From contig VISH01000002.1 of NCBI GenBank assembly GCA_007827375.1, positions 1,885,001 through 1,949,000 of the forward strand: a stretch of DNA of 64,000 bases, in the 5' to 3' direction. The DNA comes from Alteromonadaceae bacterium 2753L.S.0a.02. Lineage in GTDB: Bacteria; Pseudomonadota; Gammaproteobacteria; Pseudomonadales; Cellvibrionaceae. Each line of letters begins with the position of its first letter. The stretch's first letter is position 1. Position numbers and translations under genes: made by a program. Of the stretch, positions 50,460 through 61,005 are shown piece by piece. Under the pieces are notes generated by a model. That model did not search any database and was not told the DNA's origin. It saw only the letters and a list, made by a program, of their open reading frames with translations.

Positions 50460-51662
50460 ATGGACGAGGCAAAGAAAAAACAATTTCATAAGATATTTGG
50501 TAAGCAGAATACGCGGATAACTTATAAACGAACTGACTTTAACGACTATGTACTAATGAGTCTGGCAACAGCTGCCGTTCTCTATTTTATCTATGGTTCT
50601 ACCAATATTGTTACAGTCATTGGCGTGGCGCTGTGCATTTTTATGCCAATTTCGTTTGTGGTTCGCCATGGGGTTTCGCTACGATTTCCTGTAACACTTA
50701 AACGTCCTCAAGACGTAATCTATGTAATTGTATATAAATTATTAAATTTAAAAATAGGGTATTTTTTAGCTGTCGTACTCTTACTGTTTGAGAATTACAT
50801 TATCAAAATAACACCTGATTGGCCTCATTATTTAAATTTTACAAATCAGGCAGTTTTGTACTTGTTTTACCTGCATCTAGCTCTGATAAGTTTATACAGG
50901 ACATATATATTGTTTGCACATTTGAAAGAACGTAATCATGTGCGTGCAGTATTGATGGACACTGTTTGGGCGAATCATCTGAAGCAACAGCCCAATATCA
51001 CGTTTGAAATAATTCATGCATACATTACAGGCTTGCTCACGCACGTAGTACTAGTTGCGCCCTGGTTTTTCGTAATTACACACCTTAATTTTTCGCTCGT
51101 CCTGTTGCCCATTGTCTGTGTGTTAAATATTCTTATATTCCTTCGAACCTTGAAGGATTACAACGCGTGGTTCTATAGGGATCATTGGTTAGGGCATAAC
51201 TCAGAGGTTGATTTCCTTTATTTGCATGGCACCCATCATGACGCGATACCGTCAGGTTTGATTGGTGTTTCTGGTAATGGGTTTTTAGAGGGCTTTTTCA
51301 GACATGCCATGGGCGGACCTACACCATTTTTTAATCCCATAATTACCTTTATGTTGTATACCATGGATGTAAAAAATGATATTGACTTCCATCAGTATAT
51401 TCCCGGTGTTTTTCCGAAATTGACGCGGGAATTTAATGAGATACAACAGCACTCCATTCATCATTTCGGAAAGTTAAAGCCTTATGGTTTCGGTCTTAAT
51501 TTCGATAAGCCTGATCTTTCTGAAGATATTCAAAAACAGTTCAAGATATTTCCCGATAGTCTTAAGCAATCTGCAAAGTTAGATGAAGAGCTAAATGGCT
51601 TTCAGTGGGATAACTCTAAGCACAAATGGTATTTGGAACTGTTTGATAAATATAACAAATAA
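50460..51662 (+). CDS. Integral membrane fatty-acid hydroxylase/sterol desaturase family protein
   Basis: A 400-aa protein with about five hydrophobic segments in the first 250 residues, followed by the three-box histidine pattern of membrane di-iron oxygenases: HWLGH (HxxxH), HGTHH (HxxHH) and HSIHH (HxxHH). These are the iron ligands of the fatty acid hydroxylase/sterol desaturase family. It would hydroxylate or desaturate an unactivated C-H on a lipophilic substrate using O2. GAGG lies about 12 bases before the ATG. It is bracketed by a START protein and a PKS, so the substrate is likely the polyketide, though this is inference. Confidence 0.83.
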   Translation: MDEAKKKQFHKIFGKQNTRITYKRTDFNDYVLMSLATAAVLYFIYGSTNIVTVIGVALCIFMPISFVVRHGVSLRFPVTLKRPQDVIYVIVYKLLNLKIGYFLAVVLLLFENYIIKITPDWPHYLNFTNQAVLYLFYLHLALISLYRTYILFAHLKERNHVRAVLMDTVWANHLKQQPNITFEIIHAYITGLLTHVVLVAPWFFVITHLNFSLVLLPIVCVLNILIFLRTLKDYNAWFYRDHWLGHNSEVDFLYLHGTHHDAIPSGLIGVSGNGFLEGFFRHAMGGPTPFFNPIITFMLYTMDVKNDIDFHQYIPGVFPKLTREFNEIQQHSIHHFGKLKPYGFGLNFDKPDLSEDIQKQFKIFPDSLKQSAKLDEELNGFQWDNSKHKWYLELFDKYNK

Positions 51663-51698
51663 ACAACGGCTGCCTGAAACAAAAACCTAAGTTAGGAT

Positions 51699-54600
51699 AT
51701 GCGGAACATGATTGCGCGATACGAAGAAACCATGTCTAAATTGCCTGTTTATTGTCAGAGCTATATCGCAACGTCTATTTTGGTTGCTTTAGATCGCTGT
51801 GGGCTTCTTGATTTAATGTTTTCCAAGAAACAATTTTCTGTCGATTTATTGTGTCGCAATAAAGGTCATAGCAAAACTATTCTTTGCGCTATGCTTGGTT
51901 ATTTAGAACAACTAAAAATAATTGAGAAAACAAAAAGCGGGCAATTCAGAGTTTTGCACGACCCTGTGAGTCAGGAAGAATTACGACTACTACATTCGGT
52001 TTATAGTAACAGTGACAGCTCAGATCTTTTAGATAAATATAAATCAGAAATACAAAACTCTGTAGACGGTTCGTGTATAGATATCGTCAAATATGTTAAG
52101 GGCGCTAGTATTATTGAGTGTGTTCTTAAGGCCTTAAACAGTGATCCTATTTGCGACGCTAAACAAGCTGCGATTAAGTTGCGAAACAATACGCGCTTTA
52201 TGAAATTGGTGTTTTTTAAAAATGATTCGAAGATAGATGAAAAGCTAATTATACAAGAACTCGGAAAATATACTGAAAGCTCCCTGGTCCAGCGTATACT
52301 GCTATTTAGGCCGCTCCTACTTAGGCTCAATAAGTTATTGCTAATAGAGACTAATAACGACTCTCCAATATGTATTGATGAAAATCACAATTTGTTATTT
52401 AAGAATCTATTCACTGACAAATCCACCAGCCTGGATATTTTGGCGAGCATTGGGCTTTTTGCGAGTTCGGAGATTACCAATAGTTTGGGTTTTGAAGAGT
52501 ATATTATTAGCCTGTTTCGCCGTGTTGACGAGAGGGAATACCTTGTTAGAAAAGCGGTGGACGCTGACCTACCTGATCTCGTAAGCCTTGAGGAAAAGTG
52601 TTGGGAACACTCCCGAACTCCGAGTGACATATTGGAATCGCGTATAAAATGTTTCCCTGAAGGACAACTAGTTCTGGAAAAAGGAGGCAAGCTCCTGGGG
52701 GTTGTTTTCAGTCAGCGTATTACTGATCCAGGACAGTTGGATAACGTACAAGCACATAACGTACACGGCTTATTTGATGCCAATGGTAAAGTTATTCAGT
52801 TGCTCGCTGTTAATATTGACCCTGTACAACAGGCATTTGGCTATGGTGACAAATTGCTAGAGTTTATTCTGCAACGTGTCGCGCTTATTTCCGATGTCGA
52901 ACGGGTAGTTGGTGTCACACTCTGCAAACGCTATAGCAAGAATTGTAGTCAGACTCTGGATGAGTACATTAGGAATACTGGTGTCGAGCAAGACCCGGTA
53001 CTCGCCTTTCATCAGGCACACGGTGCTTCTATTGAGAAGTTGATACGTCATTATCGTCCTGAAGATTTAATTAACGAAACCCATGGAGTATTAGTTAGTT
53101 ACGATATCCATAACCGACTCGCAACTATGCAAATACCGGATAAAAGCGAAGCTTCGGAATACGAATGCGAGACAATTTGTCCTGTAGATGAAGAATTTAT
53201 AAGAGATTATGTACTGCGTCTGTTAGGAGATAGGGCGAGCGACTATGATGATCAGCGGCCTTTGATGGAAATGGGGTTGGACTCTGCTGATTTAATGAAA
53301 CTGCAAGCTTCGGTTGAAGATCGAATCCAACATAAACTTGAACCAGGATATTTCTTTGAATTTAATACACCCGAAAAAATAGCTCTGGACCTTAAAAAGG
53401 ACACATCAAGCAAAACATTTTTAAAGATGAATGCGCGCGAAACACACAATTCATCTCCAAAAATACTACGGCATCGATCAGAAACCGATTTCCCAATAAA
53501 TGCCGTTGCTGTTGTCGGTGTTGCATGTCGACTGCCCGGAGGTATATGTAATCCAGATGAGCTTTGGCAGGTGTTAAGCAACGGAGAATGCAAGGTAACA
53601 TCCTACCCGAAACAGCGTGGTGCCTGGCCCGATACAGAGGGCTTTGAGGGTATCGAGCGGGGCGGGTTTATTACGGATGTTGAATGTTTTGATGCGGAAT
53701 TTTTCAGAATATCCCCAAAAGAAGCGATTGTAACTGACCCTCAGCAACGCTTGTTAATGGAGCTGACCTGGGCTTGCCTGGAGGATGCAGCAGTCAAGCC
53801 AAGTAGTCTCAAAGGATCGAAAACAGGCGTATTTGTAGGGGCTAGTAATAGTGACTATAGTCATCTTATAAACGAAGCTAATTATGATATTGAAGCACAT
53901 CATGCTATTGGTAACTCATTATCGATATTAGCTAATCGCTTATCTTATTTTTATGATTTTTCAGGCCCGAGTTTGTTGTTAGACACGGCTTGCTCTTCTT
54001 CTTTGGTAGCAATGCATTCGGCACTGCGTTCGATTAATTCGGGCGAATCGACATCGGCAATTGTCGCTGGTGTGAATCATATCTGTCATCCTGACCTATC
54101 CGTTGCCTATCACAAGGCCGGCATGCTGTCTGCTGAAGGCTTGTGTAAGGTGTTCGATCATAAAGCAAACGGCTATGTGCGAGCTGAAGGTGCTGTTGTC
54201 ATGTACCTCAAGCCACTTTCGGATGCCGTCGCAAGTGGTAATCATATTTACGGTGTGTTGCGTGGCAGTGCCGTCAATCACGGAGGGCTTGCCGGTGGGC
54301 TTACGGTACCGAATCCCCAAAAGCAATCTGAACTGCTAGTTTCCGCTTGGGAAAACGCCCTTATCAATCCGGAGGAGATTTCCTACCTGGAGGCTCACGG
54401 TACTGGTACCCCCTTGGGTGATCCAATAGAAATTCAGGGAATGCAAAAGGCGTTCAAACAGCGGCGCAGTTCTAATGCATCACAACATATGTGTGCTGTC
54501 GGGTCCGTTAAAAGTAATCTTGGTCATCTTGAGTCTGCAGCAGGCATTACTGGATTGCTAAAAGTTCTGCTAGCGATGAATCACCAAAAAATACCTCCAA

Positions 54601-57600
54601 CCGCCCATTTTGAAAAGTTAAACCCGAAAATCGATTTAAGAGGTTCACCGCTGTATATCCAGCAAGAATTGACTGATTGGAGCAGTAGTGAACCACATAT
54701 TGCTGGAGTTAGTAGTTTTGGATCTGGTGGAGCCAACGCGCATGTTGTTGTGGAAAATTGGACACCTGTTGAAAAAAGGGAATTGCAGAGCATTGACTCA
54801 GGGCCGCATGTTGTGTGTCTTTCAGCGCGAACGCCCGAGCTGCTAATACAGCGTGCGAAAGACTTACTGAATTACCTGAAACATAATGAGTTAAACGTCG
54901 ACCAATCGCAGAGAAACGCATCAATATCAGATATTGCTTTTACACTTCATGCAGGCAGGGAGGAAATGGATGAGCGACTTGCGATTATCGTCACGTCAAA
55001 AGTGCAGTTAATTGGCCATCTTGAAAAAATAATTAGCGCGCAAAGTATCGATGCTAATAGGGTTTATCGCGGTAACATACACAGCGATGTAACGACTCTG
55101 AAAATGCTCGGGAGTGATAGCGAATTTTCTGAAACATTATCGAAATGGATGGCGCTCAATAAATTCGAAAACCTTGCTGATCTATGGGTTAAAGGTTTAG
55201 CTGTAAACTGGGTAAACCTTTATCAAGGTAGTCATTGTCGTTACATAAGTTTGCCAACTTATCCTTTTGAGAAAACGCAATTTTGGGTAACGCCTCAGAA
55301 AAACGACCAAAAGTATGCAGTATCTAATAATTTACACCCATTGTTACACAATAATTATTCCGATTTTTATAGGCAAGCCTACAGCAGTACATTTGATGGT
55401 ACTGAGTATTTCTTAAATGATCATAAGATAAACAATCATAAAGTCTTGCCAGCGGTAACTTACCTGGAAATGGCTCGCGTTGCTGTGAGTAATGCACTTG
55501 GTGACCTCAGCGAAAATTGCACAATGGAATTGTTGGATCTGGTATGGCTACGACCGATTGTTGTGAGCTCTCCGGAGCGAGTTAACATTCAATTGATCCC
55601 GCATTCATGGGACGATTCCGAATACGCAGCTGAAAAGCTTGCCATAGGTTTTGAGATTACTACAGCTGCAGAAAAAACGGATGAACCTAATTTGCACTGT
55701 ACTGGTACTGTCGTTGTGCTGCACAATCGTATGACTCTAACTCATCAGGTAGATAAGCCCAAATTCACTGAAACCAATTTTGATAGTAAATCGATCATAT
55801 ATAAAAAATTTAAAGAACTGGGGTTTGACTACGGTGAAGCACACCAAGGAATCGTTAGATTACTATTAAAGGAAAATGCCAGCTTTGCAGACATCCATCT
55901 TCCTGTGTGTTTGGAGCCGTATGACGAAACATACTTTCTACACCCGAGTATCATGGACGCGCTGCTACAGACCGCTGTACTTCACAAGTCACAGGGGGTA
56001 GATGCCTTAGAAAAAACATACGTCCCTTTTTCCGTTGAGAGAGTTGTGCTGCATTCTCCTTGTACAACTGATATGTTCGCGATTTGTCGTAGTCGGAAAA
56101 ATGGGGATGGCTACGATTTAGAACTGTGTAACGCTAATGGTGGCTTGAGTGTCGAAATGCAGGGACTTAGCTTGCGAGAGGCCAGCGTAAATTCAATTTC
56201 AAATTACAGTGAAACACCCAAAATACTTGCTCCTAAATGGGTTGCCAAACCACTCAGTAGAGAAGATAAAGGCGCGATATCGAGACTCTTTTCCAATCAT
56301 TTAGTTATTTTGTGTGATGGCATGTTAAGTACGGCTGATATTCAATCTTCAATACCCGGCGCGACCTGTTTACAACTAAAACAACATGGCAGCAATCTGG
56401 CTGAGAATTATTTTGCTTTAGGCGAAGAGATTTATGAGAAAATACAGCAAATAATCCTTAGCAAACCTAAAGAAAATACACTCATTCAGGTGCTTTTACC
56501 TGAAAATAATATACCCTCATTTTCAGGAATTTCGTCTCTACTTCGCACCGCTCAGCATGAAAATCCTAAAATACATGGGCAAGTCATTCGCTCAACTCAG
56601 GTTCATACCGATACGCTGCTCGCTCTATTGCTCCAGGAAAGCAAAACCTATCAGGATTTTCAGGTTTCATTTTTGGGCGACCAAAGATTTACTTTGGATT
56701 GGCAAGCTCTAGACAAGCCAGACAATGTAGTTAACATTCCTTTTAAAGAACATGGTGTTTACCTTATTACAGGCGGTCTCGGTGGTTTAGCTCGACTACT
56801 CGTTGAAGAGTTGCGCAAGCAATGTCGTCATGCACGCATCATTCTGACAGGGCGTAACACTCTGACAGATAGCACAACGGAATTAATGGAAAAGCTCTCC
56901 AGCGAAACCTTTAGAGTATTCTACAAACCGCTCAATCTTGAAAATTCAAACGAAGTAAATTCCTTTATTAACCAGCTAGTAAGCGAGCACCAGCAACTCA
57001 ACGGAGTGATTCACTGCGCAGGAATGGTCGCTGACAACTACATTTTAAAGAAATCGGTTGATGAATTTCGCACAGTCTTAGCGCCAAAAGTTTTAGGTAC
57101 CTATCATTTGGATGGTGCCACACAGCAGATAAATCTAGATTTTATGCTCTTATATTCGTCGATAACAGCTGTGACGGGTAATCCAGGGCAAGCTGATTAC
57201 GGGTACGCAAATGGCTTTATGGATGATTTCGCAGAGTATCGAAATCAATTGGTCCTTGCCGGAGAGCGTGCTGGTTTGAGTGTCTCGATCAATTGGCCAC
57301 TCTGGCGTGATGGAGGTATGAGTGTCGCGAAGGACAATCAGGCGAGTTTTGAGGACGCAACAGGCACCACTTTACTCGATGCAGAAGCTGGTATCTCGTC
57401 TATTCATGCCAGCATGGCATCAAAGCAATCTCAAGTTCTTGTATACCCGGGTTTGCTTACGTCATTGCAAACACGGCTTGCTACTCAAAAAATAAGTTTT
57501 GACCGTAGAGCAGAGCATGATGTTGAGCCTACACGCGTTGTACCGGACCGGGCCAGCGGAGCTAAACAATCTGAGTTGCTGGTTAAAACGCAAAAATATC

Positions 57601-60600
57601 TGGTTAAGCAGCTGGCAAGTACCTTAAAGCTCCCTGTGCATAAGATAGATGCGAAAGCAGCTCTTGAGCGATACGGAATCGACAGTATTCTTGCCATGGA
57701 TATGACCCGTAAATTAGAGCAGACTTTTGGTACGCTTTCTAAAACACTGTTTTTTGAATACCAATCTATTTCCGAAATTGCGGAATACTTCGTTGATGAG
57801 TTTTCGGAAACCCTCGCTGATTTGCTTGCAACACCCGTCTTCGTTGCGCACAAAGAAAGTCCTGTGACTAAAACCAGCTCTGACAACATCGCTAATGGCT
57901 ATAGGAAACGACCTCAAAAAATACAGCAGTTTAAGTTGAACAGTTTTAGCCGTAAAAATAATGTCGTGCACAACGAACCTATCGCGATAATCGGCTTGAG
58001 TGGCAGATATCCGAAATCCAATTCAATTAATGAGTATTGGAAAAATCTAAGAGATGGCAATGATTGTATCGTCGAGGTCCCTGAAGATCGTTGGAACTGG
58101 CGCGATTATTACAGTACCGATCGAACTGCAAGTGACAGGCATTACAGCAAGTGGGGCGGTTTCATAGAGGGCGTTGACGAGTTCGATCCACGCTTCTTTA
58201 ATATTTCTCCACGTGAGGCCGTCACCTTGGACCCTCAGGAACGTTTGTTTTTACAACATGCCTGGTCTGCTGTTGAGGATGCTGGTCATACCAGAGATTC
58301 GCTGCAGCTGCTTAAAGAGGGAGATATTCCTGGGCAGGTAGGTGTGTATGTAGGGGTAATGTACGGTGAGTACAATTTATCGGGCATTTTAGCGAGTATT
58401 GCTAATCGCGTTTCCTATGTACTAAATATTCATGGGCCAAGCATGACCGTTGACACGATGTGCTCATCATCCTTAACTGCCATTCATTTGGCGTGTATGG
58501 ATCTTAGGCTGGGCCGAACAAAAATGGCTATCGCTGGTGGTGTAAACGTTAGTGTTGATGCCAGCAAGTATTTGATGTTGAGCGCAGGGCAATTTATTTC
58601 AAGCGATGGCCATTGTCAGAGTTTTGGTGAAGGCGGAGATGGTTATATACCAGGTGAAGGCGTTGGCGCAGTGGCTCTTACCACGCTTTCAGAAGCGTTG
58701 TCGGGTGGCCATCATATATATGGGCTTATAAAGTCAACCAGCGTTAATCATGGAGGTAAAACAAACGGTTTCACTGTTCCAAATCCAACCGCTCAAGCCA
58801 ATGCTATTTCAAATGCATTAACCGAAGCACAGGTTAACCCTCGTCACATAAGTTATGTTGAAGCTCACGGTACAGGAACTAAACTAGGCGATCCCATTGA
58901 AATTGCAGCCTTAACAAAAGCATTTTCTGCACATTCAAAAGAAAATGAGGATAGAGCTTATTGTGCTATTGGTTCGGCCAAGTCGAACATTGGTCATTGT
59001 GAATCCGCTGCCGGTGTTGCGGGTTTAACAAAGGTGTTGTTGCAAATGAAGCATAAAGTTATTGTGCCTTCGTTACATTCAGAACGCTTAAATCCCAATA
59101 TAGAATTTGAGAAAACGCCCTTTGTTGTAAATCAGACCTTGAAAGAGTGGCAACAACCGATAATTGAGGGTAAATCCATTCCAAGAATTGCTGGATTATC
59201 TTCATTTGGAGCTGGTGGTTCCAATGCACACATGATTATTGAGGAGTATGAGAACGAAACTTCTTTGGAAAGCTTCTTAAATGACTTAGAGCACGCGATT
59301 GTGCTCTCTGCAAGAACAGAGGCACAGCTGCGAGAAAAAGTATCTGATCTTATCCAATTTCTTTCTAGTAGTGAGTTCTCTGGGGATTTGGGGGCAACCG
59401 CCTATACCTTGCAAGTGGGTCGTGAGCCGATGGATGAACGACTGGGAATTATTACCCATAGCATCGATGACTTGTTGCTGAAATTACAGGCTTATTTAAA
59501 CAACGATCGGAATCTCGCAAATGTATTCGTAGGTAAAGTAAAAGATAACCGAGAAAGTATGTCGATCATCAATCAGGATGAAGACATGATAGTCGCGACT
59601 AGCAAATGGATAGAGCGGCGTAAATTTGCAGAAATACTTGATATGTGGGTAAAGGGCTTGAGCCTCGACTGGACTAGTCTTTACGGCAAAGATAAACCCC
59701 GGAAAATTAGCTTACCTACCTATCCTTTCGCTAAAGAAAAATACTGGCAGCACAAAAAAAACAGCCAGGATGGTGTGATAACTCAGGTTACAGAGGCAAA
59801 ACTTCATCCGCTCCTGCACAGTAATACGTCTAATTTAGAGCAGCACTGCTATAGCTCAACATTCAGTGGCAAAGAAGCGTTTCTTAGCGATCATAAATTA
59901 ACTGTAGATAACATTGCCGGGCAAAAAGTACTACCTTCCGTTGCATTATTGGAAATGATTCGTGCTGCGCTAGATTACTCGACTACGAGTACGTATATAA
60001 ATGGCGATCAGGCAAAAGTGCTTGAAGTGAATAGTGTACGCTGGGCAGATTTGCTTGTTCACAAAAACGAATTAAAAGTTACTATTGCGCTCTATCGCAG
60101 CGGCGAGGCAGGTATCAGCTATGAGATATTTAGCCATTCACCACTCTCTGCAAATGGTAATAGCGATATCATCCATTGCCAGGGACAAGCAAGATTTTTA
60201 ACATACGTGACGCCTGCGAAAGTAGATATAAAGCAGTTAGAACGACAGATGGATCAAGGTGTTGTCGACTCTGCAAGTCTCTACCATACCTTTTCACTTA
60301 TGGGAATTGATTATGGTGAAGCGTACAAGGCGGTGAAATCTGTTGCTTTTGGCGATGAGCAAGTACTAGCGAGACTAATTCTGCCGAACGATGAAGTGGC
60401 AAGCACGCCCTTTGTGTTGCATCCCACCATTATGGATGCGGCTCTTCAGGCAACTGTGGGTCTTATTTCTCCAGTCAATCTACCTTCATTGCCGTTGGCA
60501 CTTGAATCAATGCGTATTTTTCGGCCTTGTGTAAGCGAAATGCGGGTTTGGGCCCGTTATGCCGACGACAGGGGTTCCAGTACACTTGAGCAGGGACTAG

Positions 60601-60968
60601 CAGTAACCAAACTCAATATTGATGTGCTGGATACACAGGGCAACATTTGTATCCAAATGCGAGGCCTGACCTATGAGCAGGCAACTGATAAACCCAGCGA
60701 AAAATTGCCCAGGCCTGTAAGCCCTGAAAAAAATCTATTTCCGAAAAATATGGAAGCTCTGGTCGATACGAGTACGCTCGGGGTACGGCAGTTTGCGAAA
60801 GAAAACAACGCAGAATCAGATACAAGAAAGCCGACTACAGTGTTGCTAACTGCTACCGCAGATATTAATTCCGACGAATTTGCTTCTACTGCTAAGAAGA
60901 AACAATCCATTAGTTTTGATATAGACGTTTTCGATTCAGAAAAGCTTAATAAAAAATTGAAAGACTAA
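51699..60968 (+). CDS. trans-AT PKS with AR-GNAT-ACP loading module: AR-GNAT-ACP-KS-DH-KR-ACP-KS-DH
   Basis: A 3089-aa protein. Residues ~1-255 look like the winged-helix adaptor region (AR) found before GNAT starters. Residues ~280-470 form a GNAT domain (VRKAVDADLPDLVSLEE; FPEGQLVLE; VFSQRI) like CurA/pederin-type loading domains, which decarboxylate malonyl-CoA and load acetyl. ACP1 is Ser529. Module 1: KS (Cys765), DH-like (His1242; HKINNHKVLP, Asn for Gly), KR (loop ~1686; Asp in the LDD region), ACP (Ser1996). Module 2: KS (Cys2255), DH-like (His2732, with an insertion before the Pro) and then the protein ends without KR or ACP. That module must be completed by the next protein, 37 bases downstream, which begins with crotonase domains and ends in ACPs. 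The start may be 51699 or the ATG at 51708 (AGGA 10 bases before). Confidence 0.93.
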   Translation: MRNMIARYEETMSKLPVYCQSYIATSILVALDRCGLLDLMFSKKQFSVDLLCRNKGHSKTILCAMLGYLEQLKIIEKTKSGQFRVLHDPVSQEELRLLHSVYSNSDSSDLLDKYKSEIQNSVDGSCIDIVKYVKGASIIECVLKALNSDPICDAKQAAIKLRNNTRFMKLVFFKNDSKIDEKLIIQELGKYTESSLVQRILLFRPLLLRLNKLLLIETNNDSPICIDENHNLLFKNLFTDKSTSLDILASIGLFASSEITNSLGFEEYIISLFRRVDEREYLVRKAVDADLPDLVSLEEKCWEHSRTPSDILESRIKCFPEGQLVLEKGGKLLGVVFSQRITDPGQLDNVQAHNVHGLFDANGKVIQLLAVNIDPVQQAFGYGDKLLEFILQRVALISDVERVVGVTLCKRYSKNCSQTLDEYIRNTGVEQDPVLAFHQAHGASIEKLIRHYRPEDLINETHGVLVSYDIHNRLATMQIPDKSEASEYECETICPVDEEFIRDYVLRLLGDRASDYDDQRPLMEMGLDSADLMKLQASVEDRIQHKLEPGYFFEFNTPEKIALDLKKDTSSKTFLKMNARETHNSSPKILRHRSETDFPINAVAVVGVACRLPGGICNPDELWQVLSNGECKVTSYPKQRGAWPDTEGFEGIERGGFITDVECFDAEFFRISPKEAIVTDPQQRLLMELTWACLEDAAVKPSSLKGSKTGVFVGASNSDYSHLINEANYDIEAHHAIGNSLSILANRLSYFYDFSGPSLLLDTACSSSLVAMHSALRSINSGESTSAIVAGVNHICHPDLSVAYHKAGMLSAEGLCKVFDHKANGYVRAEGAVVMYLKPLSDAVASGNHIYGVLRGSAVNHGGLAGGLTVPNPQKQSELLVSAWENALINPEEISYLEAHGTGTPLGDPIEIQGMQKAFKQRRSSNASQHMCAVGSVKSNLGHLESAAGITGLLKVLLAMNHQKIPPTAHFEKLNPKIDLRGSPLYIQQELTDWSSSEPHIAGVSSFGSGGANAHVVVENWTPVEKRELQSIDSGPHVVCLSARTPELLIQRAKDLLNYLKHNELNVDQSQRNASISDIAFTLHAGREEMDERLAIIVTSKVQLIGHLEKIISAQSIDANRVYRGNIHSDVTTLKMLGSDSEFSETLSKWMALNKFENLADLWVKGLAVNWVNLYQGSHCRYISLPTYPFEKTQFWVTPQKNDQKYAVSNNLHPLLHNNYSDFYRQAYSSTFDGTEYFLNDHKINNHKVLPAVTYLEMARVAVSNALGDLSENCTMELLDLVWLRPIVVSSPERVNIQLIPHSWDDSEYAAEKLAIGFEITTAAEKTDEPNLHCTGTVVVLHNRMTLTHQVDKPKFTETNFDSKSIIYKKFKELGFDYGEAHQGIVRLLLKENASFADIHLPVCLEPYDETYFLHPSIMDALLQTAVLHKSQGVDALEKTYVPFSVERVVLHSPCTTDMFAICRSRKNGDGYDLELCNANGGLSVEMQGLSLREASVNSISNYSETPKILAPKWVAKPLSREDKGAISRLFSNHLVILCDGMLSTADIQSSIPGATCLQLKQHGSNLAENYFALGEEIYEKIQQIILSKPKENTLIQVLLPENNIPSFSGISSLLRTAQHENPKIHGQVIRSTQVHTDTLLALLLQESKTYQDFQVSFLGDQRFTLDWQALDKPDNVVNIPFKEHGVYLITGGLGGLARLLVEELRKQCRHARIILTGRNTLTDSTTELMEKLSSETFRVFYKPLNLENSNEVNSFINQLVSEHQQLNGVIHCAGMVADNYILKKSVDEFRTVLAPKVLGTYHLDGATQQINLDFMLLYSSITAVTGNPGQADYGYANGFMDDFAEYRNQLVLAGERAGLSVSINWPLWRDGGMSVAKDNQASFEDATGTTLLDAEAGISSIHASMASKQSQVLVYPGLLTSLQTRLATQKISFDRRAEHDVEPTRVVPDRASGAKQSELLVKTQKYLVKQLASTLKLPVHKIDAKAALERYGIDSILAMDMTRKLEQTFGTLSKTLFFEYQSISEIAEYFVDEFSETLADLLATPVFVAHKESPVTKTSSDNIANGYRKRPQKIQQFKLNSFSRKNNVVHNEPIAIIGLSGRYPKSNSINEYWKNLRDGNDCIVEVPEDRWNWRDYYSTDRTASDRHYSKWGGFIEGVDEFDPRFFNISPREAVTLDPQERLFLQHAWSAVEDAGHTRDSLQLLKEGDIPGQVGVYVGVMYGEYNLSGILASIANRVSYVLNIHGPSMTVDTMCSSSLTAIHLACMDLRLGRTKMAIAGGVNVSVDASKYLMLSAGQFISSDGHCQSFGEGGDGYIPGEGVGAVALTTLSEALSGGHHIYGLIKSTSVNHGGKTNGFTVPNPTAQANAISNALTEAQVNPRHISYVEAHGTGTKLGDPIEIAALTKAFSAHSKENEDRAYCAIGSAKSNIGHCESAAGVAGLTKVLLQMKHKVIVPSLHSERLNPNIEFEKTPFVVNQTLKEWQQPIIEGKSIPRIAGLSSFGAGGSNAHMIIEEYENETSLESFLNDLEHAIVLSARTEAQLREKVSDLIQFLSSSEFSGDLGATAYTLQVGREPMDERLGIITHSIDDLLLKLQAYLNNDRNLANVFVGKVKDNRESMSIINQDEDMIVATSKWIERRKFAEILDMWVKGLSLDWTSLYGKDKPRKISLPTYPFAKEKYWQHKKNSQDGVITQVTEAKLHPLLHSNTSNLEQHCYSSTFSGKEAFLSDHKLTVDNIAGQKVLPSVALLEMIRAALDYSTTSTYINGDQAKVLEVNSVRWADLLVHKNELKVTIALYRSGEAGISYEIFSHSPLSANGNSDIIHCQGQARFLTYVTPAKVDIKQLERQMDQGVVDSASLYHTFSLMGIDYGEAYKAVKSVAFGDEQVLARLILPNDEVASTPFVLHPTIMDAALQATVGLISPVNLPSLPLALESMRIFRPCVSEMRVWARYADDRGSSTLEQGLAVTKLNIDVLDTQGNICIQMRGLTYEQATDKPSEKLPRPVSPEKNLFPKNMEALVDTSTLGVRQFAKENNAESDTRKPTTVLLTATADINSDEFASTAKKKQSISFDIDVFDSEKLNKKLKD

Positions 60969-61005
60969 CCACAGACACCTATACCGAAACGGGAAATTTA
61001 GCGAT

